16,285 nucleotides of DNA from Verrucomicrobiales bacterium. Its GTDB lineage: Bacteria > Verrucomicrobiota > Verrucomicrobiia > Verrucomicrobiales > DEV007. Numbering within the stretch: the stretch's first letter is position 1; every line of letters begins with the position of its first letter. Location: assembly GCA_002708885.1 (NCBI GenBank), contig PAPL01000097.1, forward strand, positions 1-16,285. The letters are read 5' to 3'. A program made the translations under genes and the position numbers. The notes below the pieces were generated by a model that saw only the letters and a program-made list of their open reading frames with translations, did no database searches and was not told the origin of the DNA. Of this stretch, positions 8,448 through 16,285 are shown piece after piece.

Positions 8448-8487
8448 TTGCCCCGCACCTTGCTGTGATTTGCTTGGTGCGGGGCAA
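8448..8487 (+). terminator. Intrinsic terminator after hsp20
   Basis: A perfect 12-bp GC-rich stem (TTGCCCCGCACC at 8448-8459, GGTGCGGGGCAA at 8476-8487) with a 16-base loop begins 34 bases after the hsp20 stop. The following TCATTTTA is a modest U tract, so termination is likely but may be assisted. Confidence 0.75.
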
Positions 8488-8613
8488 TCATTTTAGGCTA
8501 GATCAAAATAAACATCGTATAGGTAATCGGAAAATATTCTCAAATTGGTACTTTCTTATGGTTGTTTATTGATTCAATTACACTAAAATTTATCCAGATG
8601 GGTATCTTTTATA

Positions 8614-9498
8614 ATGATGGCCGAAGAAATCATTCCAGCTGTCCAGATTAATAATCTGACCAAAATTTTTCCGGTTCCTTTTCGTAAAGAAAAGGTAGTT
8701 GCTGTTGATAATTTATCCTTACGCGTTGAAGCTGGAGAGGTTTATGGATTGATTGGTCCTAATGGATCCGGAAAGAGCACGACAAAGAAAGTTCTTCTCG
8801 GACTGATATCTGCTACATCAGGAAGTTCTGCAGTCTTTGGATTATCTAGCAGCGAGACAGCCAGTAGGGGCTCGGTTGGATTTCTTCCTGAGAATCCATA
8901 TTTCTACAAATATTTAACGGGGGCAGAGACGCTTTCTTTTTACGGTAAATTGTGCGGACTCTCCCGCCGCAAAATTAAAGAGAGAACATTTGAGTTACTT
9001 TCTTTAGTTGATTTAGAAAATGCAAGAGACCGGCGCCTCGGAGGCTATTCAAAAGGTATGCTTCAAAGGATAGGTTTGGCACAGGCATTAGTTGGGGATC
9101 CAAGGCTCGTAGTGCTAGATGAGCCGACGGCTGGAGTTGATCCTGCAGGCTCTCGCAAGATTCGTGATTTGATCATAGAACTTAAGGAGCGCGGAATATC
9201 AGTTATCCTTTCGTCTCACTTACTTGAACAGGTTCAGGAGGTTTGTGACAGGGTTGGTATTATTTTTGAGGGAAAACTTGTGAAGGAAGGTAGACTAGAG
9301 GAGCTCATAGAGATTGAGAACCAGACGGAAATCATCCTAGAGGATGCAGATCCTAAAATATTAGAACAGATAAACAATTTAGTACGAACAAGCGAGACAA
9401 CCAAATTGCTCCGTTCGGGCCAACCTAGAACTACCTTAGAAAGGCTATTTCTAAAAGAGACCGGCGCAGAATCTGAGGACGTGAAGAAAGACGCATGA
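8614..9498 (+). CDS. ABC transporter ATP-binding protein (ABC-2 type exporter)
   Basis: 294 residues, a single nucleotide-binding domain plus a short C-terminal extension. Walker A GPNGSGKST is at 48-56, the Q-loop region is FLPENPYFYKYLTG (90-103; the usual Gln is replaced by Glu, as in many ABC-2 ATPases), the signature is GGYSKGM (143-149), Walker B is LVVLDEP (165-171) and the switch His is in SSHLL (H202). The YSKGM signature and PENPYFY loop place it with ABC-2 drug, polysaccharide or gliding-type exporters rather than importers. It should power the permease encoded immediately downstream, whose ATG overlaps this stop in ATGA. Two adjacent ATGs (8614 and 8617) are possible starts; neither has a clear ribosome site. 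Confidence 0.95.
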   Translation: MMAEEIIPAVQINNLTKIFPVPFRKEKVVAVDNLSLRVEAGEVYGLIGPNGSGKSTTKKVLLGLISATSGSSAVFGLSSSETASRGSVGFLPENPYFYKYLTGAETLSFYGKLCGLSRRKIKERTFELLSLVDLENARDRRLGGYSKGMLQRIGLAQALVGDPRLVVLDEPTAGVDPAGSRKIRDLIIELKERGISVILSSHLLEQVQEVCDRVGIIFEGKLVKEGRLEELIEIENQTEIILEDADPKILEQINNLVRTSETTKLLRSGQPRTTLERLFLKETGAESEDVKKDA

Positions 9499-10421
9499 TT
9501 ATTGATAAAGATAAGGATTTTGATAATGATCTTGTTTCCCAACACAAGTTATTTTCATTATCCCGTGTCTGGGCAATAGCACTTAATACGTTTACTCAGT
9601 TAGTTCGCATGAAGGTGTTCTATTTCATGCTGATTTTCAGTGTGTTGATTATAGGGGCCAATTTCCTTTTTCTTAATTTCACCTTCGAACAGGAACTGAA
9701 AATTTTGAAGGACGTTTCATTTGGCGCGATGACATTATTTGCGAGTATCTTCTCCATCGTTGGAACAGCATTGCTTATTCCTAAAGATATAGAAGATCGG
9801 ACCCTTTACACGATACTCACAAAGCCCGTTCCAAGGTTTGAATATTTGGTCGGTAAACTTATTGGAATCATCCTTCTAGTTGCCGTTAGCCTTGTCCTAA
9901 TGTCTTTCCTTTTTTTCTTGGTTCTTTATTTCCGACAACATGGAATATTGGCCGAAGAAATAAAGATGGTCAGGGGTGGAGCCACTGATGAGCAGAAGGA
10001 GTTTTTGAAAGAAACAATCTTTGCTCAAGGAGTACGCCCTGAACTTATTCTTGGCGTATTGGCGGTTTTTTTGAAGGCAGCAGTCGCTGCGGGAATTGCA
10101 CTTGTAGTTTCTACATTTGCCAGTTCAACGCTTTTCACGATCATTGTTAGTTTGGTAGTTTATTTCATTGGGCATGCTCAGTCCTTAGCTTTAGAGTATT
10201 ATTTTCCAGAGGGTCAGATGCATGGAGCCATACAAAGATTCATTGCGGGAATCGTTGCTGTTGTTTTTCCTAATTTGCAAATGTTCAATATTTTTGATGG
10301 AATCATTACTGGCCAGTCCATTTCCACTTCGCTGATGTTTAGGCTGATTGGCCTAACGGGTTTTTATTTGGCTATTTACAGCATGGTTAGCTGGATATTA
10401 TTCGCAAAGAAAGAGCTTTGA
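9495..10421 (+). CDS. ABC-2 type transporter permease
   Basis: 308 residues with six or seven predicted membrane segments, roughly 40-61, 76-96, 119-146, 184-208, 212-227, 248-262 and 282-304. The cytoplasmic loop after segment 2 carries IEDRTLYTILTKPVPRFEYL (99-118), the conserved ABC-2 E-x-R-T...KP-x-x-R...G-K motif that contacts the ATPase. The loop between segments 3 and 4 (about 147-180) is hydrophilic. A single permease with a single ATPase implies a dimeric exporter. It is coupled by ATGA to the ATPase gene and by TTGA to the next gene. Substrate cannot be inferred from sequence. Confidence 0.92.
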   Translation: MIIDKDKDFDNDLVSQHKLFSLSRVWAIALNTFTQLVRMKVFYFMLIFSVLIIGANFLFLNFTFEQELKILKDVSFGAMTLFASIFSIVGTALLIPKDIEDRTLYTILTKPVPRFEYLVGKLIGIILLVAVSLVLMSFLFFLVLYFRQHGILAEEIKMVRGGATDEQKEFLKETIFAQGVRPELILGVLAVFLKAAVAAGIALVVSTFASSTLFTIIVSLVVYFIGHAQSLALEYYFPEGQMHGAIQRFIAGIVAVVFPNLQMFNIFDGIITGQSISTSLMFRLIGLTGFYLAIYSMVSWILFAKKEL

Positions 10422-11548
10422 ATATTATTGCAAAATTTAAGTCGTACTCTTATCGGCGCCTTCTTCTTTCGTTGACCATACTATGTGGTTTTGGTTTCGT
10501 CCGCATTCCTATTGAAAGGAGTACAGAACAAATGCTCAAGGAACAGGGATTTCGAGATTGGTCCCCGAGTATGTCTGCAAGAGAACAATTAACGCAGGCC
10601 AGTTTTGTTGGTTCTATCGGAGGTTTCCGTTCTCTCATTGCTAGTATTTATGATTTGAGGGCACACCAAGCATTTCGAGATAAGGACTGGGCATCAGTCG
10701 AAAAATTTCGGGCTGTTACCACTTCTTTGCAGCCACGATTTGCGAAGCATTGGGACATCGCAGCTTGGGACATGGCATGGAATGCTTACGCTTATTATAG
10801 GAACAAATCTGAGTGGACTGAAGATGTTGTTGAGAGCTGGCAGATGAAGAATATTTTGATGCCAAGGTATCTGCAGAAGGGCTTGGATTTTGCAAAGCAA
10901 GGAGCTGAATGGGTGCCCGAAAGTTATCGTTTGGCCATGGTTGTAGCTGACATTTATTCCCAAAAGTATGATGACCCGGAGCTTGCATCTGAATGGTATC
11001 TTAAATCTTCACAAGCAGATGATGCCCCTCCTTATATTTATAGGGCTTACGCGACTCATCTGGCTAGGTGTAAAGGTAAAGAAGAAGAGGCTTATAAGGT
11101 CACTTCTTCATTGTACAGAACTACAAGATTTGGTACTAGAGCACTCACTTTGACTGTCCGTAGGGACATGGAGAGATTAGAAGATCATATCGCATTGAAG
11201 GCGGCCCGTTCAATGTCACTTGAACAACTCCAAAATGCGACCGATTCAGATGGGTCCACTTATTTGGATTACGCTAAATTAGGAATGCATTTACTTGAGG
11301 TCAAAAAAGATTTGAGTGGGGCGGTCGAAGTATACCGAAAAATCGTTGAGGATAAGAATGCCCCTCATTTTTATAGCCGCAGATTATTGATGTTATTAGC
11401 AAGGGACCCTTTAAATCAAAAACAGGCATATGAAGACTTAAAGAAACTCCTCAAAAAATCTCCAGAAATATTTAGGCGTCAGGACTTAATTGAATTTACA
11501 AAATTAGAGACGAGCTTGAATGCCTCTGGGAATACTAGGAAAGAGTAA
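10418..11548 (+). CDS. Membrane-anchored helical-repeat (TPR-like) protein of the ABC operon
   Basis: 376 residues. The start is a TTG (10418-10420) overlapping the permease stop as TTGA. It is preferred over the first ATG (codon 39) because only the longer form contains the basic-then-hydrophobic segment RRLLLSLTILCGFGFVRI (13-30), a signal anchor. The remainder is alpha-helical with TPR-like helix pairs: GGFRSLIASIYDLRAHQAF (68-86), the aromatic-rich WDIAAWDMAWNAYAYY (112-127), and several repeats up to a charged C-terminus. The FRSLIASIYDLRA...LQPRF...W..AWNMAWN pattern resembles proteins found beside ABC-2 transporters in other PVC and deltaproteobacterial genomes; this is from memory, not a search. 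By overlap and orientation it belongs to the exporter, perhaps as a periplasm-facing scaffold or substrate adaptor. No enzymatic motif was seen. Confidence 0.75.
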   Translation: MNIIAKFKSYSYRRLLLSLTILCGFGFVRIPIERSTEQMLKEQGFRDWSPSMSAREQLTQASFVGSIGGFRSLIASIYDLRAHQAFRDKDWASVEKFRAVTTSLQPRFAKHWDIAAWDMAWNAYAYYRNKSEWTEDVVESWQMKNILMPRYLQKGLDFAKQGAEWVPESYRLAMVVADIYSQKYDDPELASEWYLKSSQADDAPPYIYRAYATHLARCKGKEEEAYKVTSSLYRTTRFGTRALTLTVRRDMERLEDHIALKAARSMSLEQLQNATDSDGSTYLDYAKLGMHLLEVKKDLSGAVEVYRKIVEDKNAPHFYSRRLLMLLARDPLNQKQAYEDLKKLLKKSPEIFRRQDLIEFTKLETSLNASGNTRKE

Positions 11549-11558
11549 ATAATTATTC

Positions 11559-11581
11559 TCACTTTTATTAAGTGAATTTTT
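11559..11581 (+). terminator. Terminator of the ABC operon
   Basis: TCACTT (11559-11564) and AAGTGA (11570-11575) form a 6-bp stem with a 5-base loop, followed by ATTTTT. It begins 11 bases after the stop of the helical-repeat gene. An overlapping second hairpin extends to 11598, as described in the findings. Confidence 0.6.
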
Positions 11582-11593
11582 CTATCAAAGAAT

Positions 11594-13495
11594 TCACTCA
11601 TTAAGACAGAACGTATCCCATCTTTTTAGCCACTCACCAGCTTTTGTGGTTTTGGTATCTCCTTGGAAAACAGGATTTGAGATAATTTTATCCCTATAAC
11701 TTTTAAGATGTTCTTTTGATGTAACAGCAAGTACAGAACGCAAAACCCTTTCGTTCATGGGAAATCTTGAAATGCATTTTAAAATCAACCTATCATTTTC
11801 TTGGGATTTATTCTGACCTACAGCCAAAATAATGTGTGCAATGACTATGGGGCTAGCTTCATTAATAATATTTTCAATATGAGGATATTCAGACGGTGAC
11901 CAGTTGATTGCGTGCAAAGAGGCCGAGACTATTCTTTCATCTGCGTCTTTCAAGGCCGCTGACGCGACTTTTTTTTCTAGTTTAGATAATCCTCGCAATG
12001 TCCATAAAGCATGAAGACGGGCAAGAGGATCAGAATCATTCATTACTATCTTATTGAGCAAAGGGACTAATTTAAAAAGTCTCCGGTTTACGATTATGCT
12101 TTGCGCCATGTCCCTCCACCAGCCGTTAGAATGTTTTAGATAAGTCACTAGATCTTCAGGAGCGGCATCTAAAAGATCAGGCTTTTTCCCAGGGGAAAAG
12201 TCATCTCTTTTAATCTTATAAATTCTTCCTCGGCCAATATTTTTATCATATTTTGATTTGAGTATCTCTTGTTTAAGATATGGCGTCATAAAACTTTTTT
12301 CCTGAATAACACCCCTATACATATCAACAACATAAAGACAACCATCTGGCCCTGTATAAGTATTTACAGGCCTAAAATTACCATCATTTGAAGTTATAAA
12401 CTCACCAATACTATCTTCATATGGATTAAGTAATTCTAGATGACCGGAATCCAAATATTTAACTTTTGATCTTCTTACGAGGCGGCCTACCGGCTCACAA
12501 ATAAAGTAATCACCATTAACATCCTCTCCCAGCCCATCAGCTCGGAAGAAACTTTGTCCGCAAGCAGCTGTGAAACTGCGTAATGTACCATCGCTAGTCC
12601 TAGATGCACCTACTCCACTCTGCAAATCAGTGGTCTTCATCGAGGGCCAGACTTCATTATAATTACCCGATTTTAGAACAGCCCCAGTAATTAATTTTTC
12701 AGGACCTTTATTCTTTCCTGAAACAAGGTATTCGGGTGGAATGAAGAGTCCCATCGCAGGAACACTGTTCGATGAAAACAAAAATCGCCCTTCATCATTG
12801 CGAGCCAATCCCCATTGTCCGACTCTTGGTACTTTTTCATGCCTGAATTCGCCGCCTTGAAATTGATAACGCCGTCCATGCTGGGAAACGTATACCCAAT
12901 TATCAATCCCAAGAATTAGCCCGTTCGCCTTATGCTCGACGTTACTCTCTCGTAAAGAAAACTGATCATAGACTTTATCTTTAGTATCAGATTTACCATC
13001 GCCATCGGTGTCGCGGCAATACCACAAATCTGACGGCTCACCAACTAGCAAGCCATTACCAATGTAAAGGACTGCTCTTGGTTCAACCAAACCATCAAGA
13101 AAAACACTATGCTTATCAAAGTGACCATCTCCATTGGTATCCTCAAAGAGACTGACTCGACCAACCGGGTCCTTTGCACCGGAACCATCTATGCTTTGCA
13201 TATATCCGCGCATCTCGACCACATACATTTTTCCGTTCCCATCCCATGTCAGAGCAACTGGTTCGCTTATCTGCGGCTCGGAAGCTACAAGCTCCAGAGA
13301 GAACCCCTCGGGGAGATTGATTAACTTCATAGAATCGCTTGGATTTAATGGTGCTGTGTTTGGTTTTTGTATTGCTTTCCTGTTCGGTTCTCCTTGAATG
13401 GATGACAAGAAAGATTGCAGTAATATGCTGAGATATAATAAAAAATTTAACGGCTTTGCTAATTTTGCCTGATAAATGAAACTACAATCAATCAT
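11594..13495 (-). CDS. PVC-type membrane-bound dehydrogenase, beta-propeller plus HEAT, no haem-c domain
   Basis: 633 residues from the ATG at 13495; an in-frame TTG at 13534 would add 13 residues, but the hydrophobic leader (about 16-33) lies after the ATG, so the ATG is preferred. The propeller starts at LPEGFSLELVASEP (61-74), typical of the PVC membrane-bound dehydrogenase family, and contains two calcium-loop-like segments, DTNGDGHFD (119-127) and DTDGDGKSD (162-170). It ends with FRPVNTYTGPDGCLYVVDMY (374-393). A HEAT-like helical region follows (about 455-615; GWWRDMAQ, LHALWTLRGL). There is no CXXCH and no carbohydrate-binding module, unlike the paralogue at 1-1785, so this form would need a separate electron acceptor or may act only as a binding protein. 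The stop lies inside a hairpin shared with the convergent ABC operon. The substrate is unknown; a secreted sugar dehydrogenase is the family guess. Confidence 0.9.
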   Translation of the reverse strand: MIDCSFIYQAKLAKPLNFLLYLSILLQSFLSSIQGEPNRKAIQKPNTAPLNPSDSMKLINLPEGFSLELVASEPQISEPVALTWDGNGKMYVVEMRGYMQSIDGSGAKDPVGRVSLFEDTNGDGHFDKHSVFLDGLVEPRAVLYIGNGLLVGEPSDLWYCRDTDGDGKSDTKDKVYDQFSLRESNVEHKANGLILGIDNWVYVSQHGRRYQFQGGEFRHEKVPRVGQWGLARNDEGRFLFSSNSVPAMGLFIPPEYLVSGKNKGPEKLITGAVLKSGNYNEVWPSMKTTDLQSGVGASRTSDGTLRSFTAACGQSFFRADGLGEDVNGDYFICEPVGRLVRRSKVKYLDSGHLELLNPYEDSIGEFITSNDGNFRPVNTYTGPDGCLYVVDMYRGVIQEKSFMTPYLKQEILKSKYDKNIGRGRIYKIKRDDFSPGKKPDLLDAAPEDLVTYLKHSNGWWRDMAQSIIVNRRLFKLVPLLNKIVMNDSDPLARLHALWTLRGLSKLEKKVASAALKDADERIVSASLHAINWSPSEYPHIENIINEASPIVIAHIILAVGQNKSQENDRLILKCISRFPMNERVLRSVLAVTSKEHLKSYRDKIISNPVFQGDTKTTKAGEWLKRWDTFCLNE

Positions 13496-13653
13496 GTGGG
13501 AAAAAGTGTTACTTGTTTGTTTAGAACCAGTCAAGTTTGTGGAATTTGCATTAATTAAAGAATTGCATAATGACTCATGATCTCTTAGCTGATGTGCAGA
13601 TGTTTGAAAGACAAATACTAATTAACGTGAGTTAGGGCAACGCGACAACTCTA

Positions 13654-14376
13654 ATGAAATTTGCAATTTTTGGTGATATACATGCTAACCTTGAAGCGCT
13701 AAACGCTGTATTAGAGGATGCAAATGAGAATGATTGCAGTCACTTTGTTTGCATAGGCGATATTGTGGGTTACAACGCAAACCCCAAAGAATGCTTAGCA
13801 ACTGTAAAGGGACTCGATTGTCCCGTTGTCAAAGGAAATCATGATGAGGTGGTTTCTTCGGACGCTGAACTCATTGGCTTAAATCCTCTCGCCGAACAGT
13901 CTATGAATTGGACGCGGGAAAATTTAAGCCAGGATGATAAAAATTATCTTATGAACCTTAAACTGGTCCGTCAGGTAAGAGATTTCACTATTGCACATGC
14001 GACGCTGGATTCGCCTGGAGGATGGGGATACATAACGAGTAAGTTTCACGCGCTAGAGAGTTTTGGTTATCAGTACACTCCTGTATGTTTTATAGGGCAT
14101 ACTCATGTGCCTGCGTTTTATGTTAAGACATCTAGTGTTGAGGAGTTGTCAGGGCGGATTTTGGATGTTGAAATTAGCAAAAAATATTTAATTAATGTAG
14201 GAAGTGTTGGACAACCTAGGGACGGAGATCCCAGAGCCTCATATTGTATTTATGACCTTGGAGGGCAGCGCGTTGTAAACCGAAGAGTAGAATATGATAT
14301 TAAATCGGCTCAAGAAAAGATCATCGATGCAGGGTTGCCTGATAAGCTTGCTGATAGATTGAGCCACGGTCAGTGA
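13654..14376 (+). CDS. Calcineurin-like metallophosphoesterase
   Basis: 240 residues, full length for the small MJ0936/YfcE-like phosphoesterase group. All metal-binding blocks are present: GDIHAN (7-12, D8 and H10), GDIVGYN (35-41, D36), GNHDE (61-65, N62 and H63), AHAT (114-117, H115) and GHTHVP (148-153, H149 and H151). These hold a binuclear metal centre that hydrolyses phosphodiesters or phosphomonoesters. No signal peptide is visible, so it should act in the cytoplasm. Candidate substrates are cyclic or dinucleotides, but sequence does not decide. It is transcribed divergently from the second PVC dehydrogenase and converges on the serine hydrolase gene. The ATG at 13654 is the first in frame and no clear Shine-Dalgarno precedes it. 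Confidence 0.93.
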   Translation: MKFAIFGDIHANLEALNAVLEDANENDCSHFVCIGDIVGYNANPKECLATVKGLDCPVVKGNHDEVVSSDAELIGLNPLAEQSMNWTRENLSQDDKNYLMNLKLVRQVRDFTIAHATLDSPGGWGYITSKFHALESFGYQYTPVCFIGHTHVPAFYVKTSSVEELSGRILDVEISKKYLINVGSVGQPRDGDPRASYCIYDLGGQRVVNRRVEYDIKSAQEKIIDAGLPDKLADRLSHGQ

Positions 14377-14424
14377 TCAACCATTTTGTTTTAAGATTAC
14401 AAATTATTTAATCCTAACTGAGGG

Positions 14425-14456
14425 AACAATAGCAGGGAAAATAACCTGTTGTAGTT
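14425..14456. terminator. Possible bidirectional hairpin between convergent genes
   Basis: AACAATAGCAGG (14425-14436) and CCTGTTGTAGTT (14445-14456) pair at 11 of 12 positions, counting two G-U wobbles, around an 8-base loop. It sits exactly between the stops of the phosphoesterase and the serine hydrolase. No strong U tract follows on either side, so the role as terminator is uncertain. Confidence 0.35.
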
Positions 14457-15599
14457 TCATAATCCCAAAGCTTTACCCGACAACGTTCCCAATTCGCGGC
14501 GCAAAGGTTTAATTGACCGTCTTTCGTATGGGTGGTTGCGGTTACTGAGAAAGATCAAAAAGCTCTTACTTTTTGGATGTATCCAGACCGAGCCGCCTGT
14601 CCACCCCGTGTGCCCAAATGATTCACCTATTGGAAACCCTTCTCCTCTCGGGCTCGAATAGATTGAATCAATGTCCCAACCAATTCCACGTTTCACCTTT
14701 TGACTCAGTTTGGGAGTTTGGTTACGGGACATCAATGCTACTGATTCTTTTTTCAGGATTCTTACATTCCCGAGTTTTCCTTCACTAATAATCATTCGGC
14801 AAAAAAGAGCCACATCAGTAACAGTTGTGAATAGTCCGGCATGACCGGCGACTCCTCCCATGGCCCTTGCGGCCGGGTCGTGTACGACGCCATGGATAAG
14901 TACATTTCCTTCCCGCGTTGTTGGGGCGATTCTTGGAAGCAGATTTCTGGACGGTTTAAAATTTGTATCTACCATTTGCAATGGTTGAAAGATCTTTTCT
15001 TTGGAAAATCTATCTAGTCTCTTACCTGAGACGCGTCTTACTATTTCCCCTAACAAGATGAAGTTGATGTCGCTGTAACGGAATTTTTTACCCGGCAATT
15101 CAACAAGTTTTTGAGAGATTCCTAGCTTTATCGCCTTATCATAACCTTTCCATGCTGGCTTCTTTGGAAGGACGGGTCGAAGTCCTGAGGTATGCGTTAA
15201 GAGTTGTTTGATCGTGACTTTGTTTTTATTTCCTCCATTAAATTCCGGTAGATGTTTCCGGACCGGGTCATCAAGTGCAATGCGACCCTGTTCAATCAGG
15301 ATCATGATAGAGGGCGCAGTCGCCATGACTTTGGTCAAGGAGGCGGCATCAAAGATACTGGCATTTTTCATGGACCTTTTGACTGGGAGGAGGCTCTGAT
15401 GACCGTAAGCTTTGTGATATTTCTTATTTTCCTTTTCTAGCCAAATGACTCCACCGGGGATTTTTGATTTATTGACAGCTTCATTGATTACTGAATCAAT
15501 TGATTGCAGCATTGCAGTTGTAGCAGGAAGATTAATTTCAACTGCATTTGCCGAAGCAATGACTAATTGAAATATCAGGACATGAATTAATCTTTCCAT
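14457..15599 (-). CDS. Secreted serine hydrolase, beta-lactamase/DD-peptidase-like (SxxK family)
   Basis: 380 residues with a signal peptide (hydrophobic 5-15, likely cut near ANAVEIN). The penicillin-binding-protein/class C beta-lactamase fold is shown by SLTK (87-90, nucleophile Ser and general base Lys), YSDINFILLGEIV (175-187, in place of the class C YxN) and HTGWTGG (330-336, the KTG-equivalent). GGVAGHAGLFTTVTDVALF (248-266) is also typical. The YSD and HTG variants are common in environmental esterase, D-aminopeptidase or DD-peptidase-like members, so a true beta-lactamase is unlikely. It probably acts in the periplasm or outside the cell on peptidoglycan peptides or esters. AAGGT (complement of 15605-15609), seven bases or fewer before the ATG, may serve as a weak ribosome site. 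It lies downstream of the PE-repeat gene behind a hairpin. Confidence 0.92.
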   Translation of the reverse strand: MERLIHVLIFQLVIASANAVEINLPATTAMLQSIDSVINEAVNKSKIPGGVIWLEKENKKYHKAYGHQSLLPVKRSMKNASIFDAASLTKVMATAPSIMILIEQGRIALDDPVRKHLPEFNGGNKNKVTIKQLLTHTSGLRPVLPKKPAWKGYDKAIKLGISQKLVELPGKKFRYSDINFILLGEIVRRVSGKRLDRFSKEKIFQPLQMVDTNFKPSRNLLPRIAPTTREGNVLIHGVVHDPAARAMGGVAGHAGLFTTVTDVALFCRMIISEGKLGNVRILKKESVALMSRNQTPKLSQKVKRGIGWDIDSIYSSPRGEGFPIGESFGHTGWTGGSVWIHPKSKSFLIFLSNRNHPYERRSIKPLRRELGTLSGKALGL

Positions 15600-15640
15600 T
15601 TAGTACCTTGTGACAGTTAAAAATATCTAATCCGGTCAAA

Positions 15641-15672
15641 GAGAAACCCTCACCTTATGATGAGGGTTTCTC
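15641..15672 (-). terminator. Hairpin terminator after the PE-repeat gene
   Basis: GAGAAACCCTCA (15641-15652) and TGAGGGTTTCTC (15661-15672) make a perfect 12-bp stem with an 8-base loop. On the minus strand it follows the stop at 15739 by about 66 bases and is trailed by TTTGACC, only a short U run. It separates that gene from the serine hydrolase gene, which therefore probably has its own promoter or relies on readthrough. Confidence 0.65.
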
Positions 15673-15738
15673 AAAGGAATATAATATAATTTTTTTCCTA
15701 TATACTATATAATTACTGAATAGAAAAAGAATGATATG

Positions 15739-16285
<547 letters not shown>

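Noticed and set aside
8610..8615. TATAAT overlapping the start codon of the ABC ATPase gene
   Set aside because: Transcription from it would begin after both candidate ATGs and no -35 lies at the right distance.
13496..13534. N-terminal extension of the second dehydrogenase from a TTG at 13534
   Set aside because: It adds 13 residues before an already sufficient signal sequence and has no ribosome site; the ATG at 13495 is simpler.
14457..15599. True class C beta-lactamase (antibiotic resistance gene)
   Set aside because: The YxN and KTG motifs appear as YSD and HTG and the gene sits among envelope and glycan genes, which fits an esterase or peptidase-like SxxK enzyme better.

Overview
The window looks like the genome of a PVC-superphylum bacterium, most likely a marine or freshwater Verrucomicrobiota (Planctomycetota or Lentisphaerota are alternatives). 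The evidence is gene content: two PVC-type membrane-bound dehydrogenases, a PSCyt1/DUF1549/DUF1553 cytochrome gene translationally coupled to a DUF1501 gene, and a BNR-repeat sialidase-like gene. These families are expanded in PVC genomes and commonly linked to uptake and breakdown of complex glycans. Few genes have a clear Shine-Dalgarno sequence; the small heat-shock gene is the exception. No tRNA, rRNA, CRISPR array, transposase or intact insertion sequence was seen.

Layout. 1-1785 (+) is the 3' part of a PVC dehydrogenase with a HEAT region, a haem-c domain and a carbohydrate-binding-like C-terminus. It is visibly GC-richer than everything after it. A 211-base gap follows, in which the base composition changes. 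7660-1997 (all -) is a probable three-gene operon in the order sialidase-like, PSCyt1/PSD1 cytochrome, DUF1501. An AT-rich divergent region (7661-7954) holds an 11-bp tandem duplication carrying two TATAAT boxes, then the Hsp20 gene (7955-8413, +) and a strong hairpin terminator. 8614-11548 (+) is a tightly overlapped ABC export operon: ATPase, ABC-2 permease and a membrane-anchored helical-repeat protein starting at TTG. It ends in a hairpin region shared with a convergent second PVC dehydrogenase (13495-11594, -) that lacks a haem-c motif. A calcineurin-like phosphoesterase (13654-14376, +) faces a secreted SxxK serine hydrolase (15599-14457, -). The window ends inside a minus-strand gene (16285-15739) with a Pro-Glu dipeptide repeat.

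How the genes may work together. The dehydrogenases, PSCyt1/DUF1501 pair, sialidase-like protein and serine hydrolase all have export signals or family placement outside the cytoplasmic membrane, and are most simply read as extracytoplasmic glycan or cell-surface processing. The ABC operon is a separate envelope export unit with an unknown substrate. Nothing here is a proven new system. The best candidates for a second look are the ABC plus helical-repeat operon, the sialidase-PSCyt1-DUF1501 operon, the duplicated -10 region of hsp20, and the PE-repeat protein.
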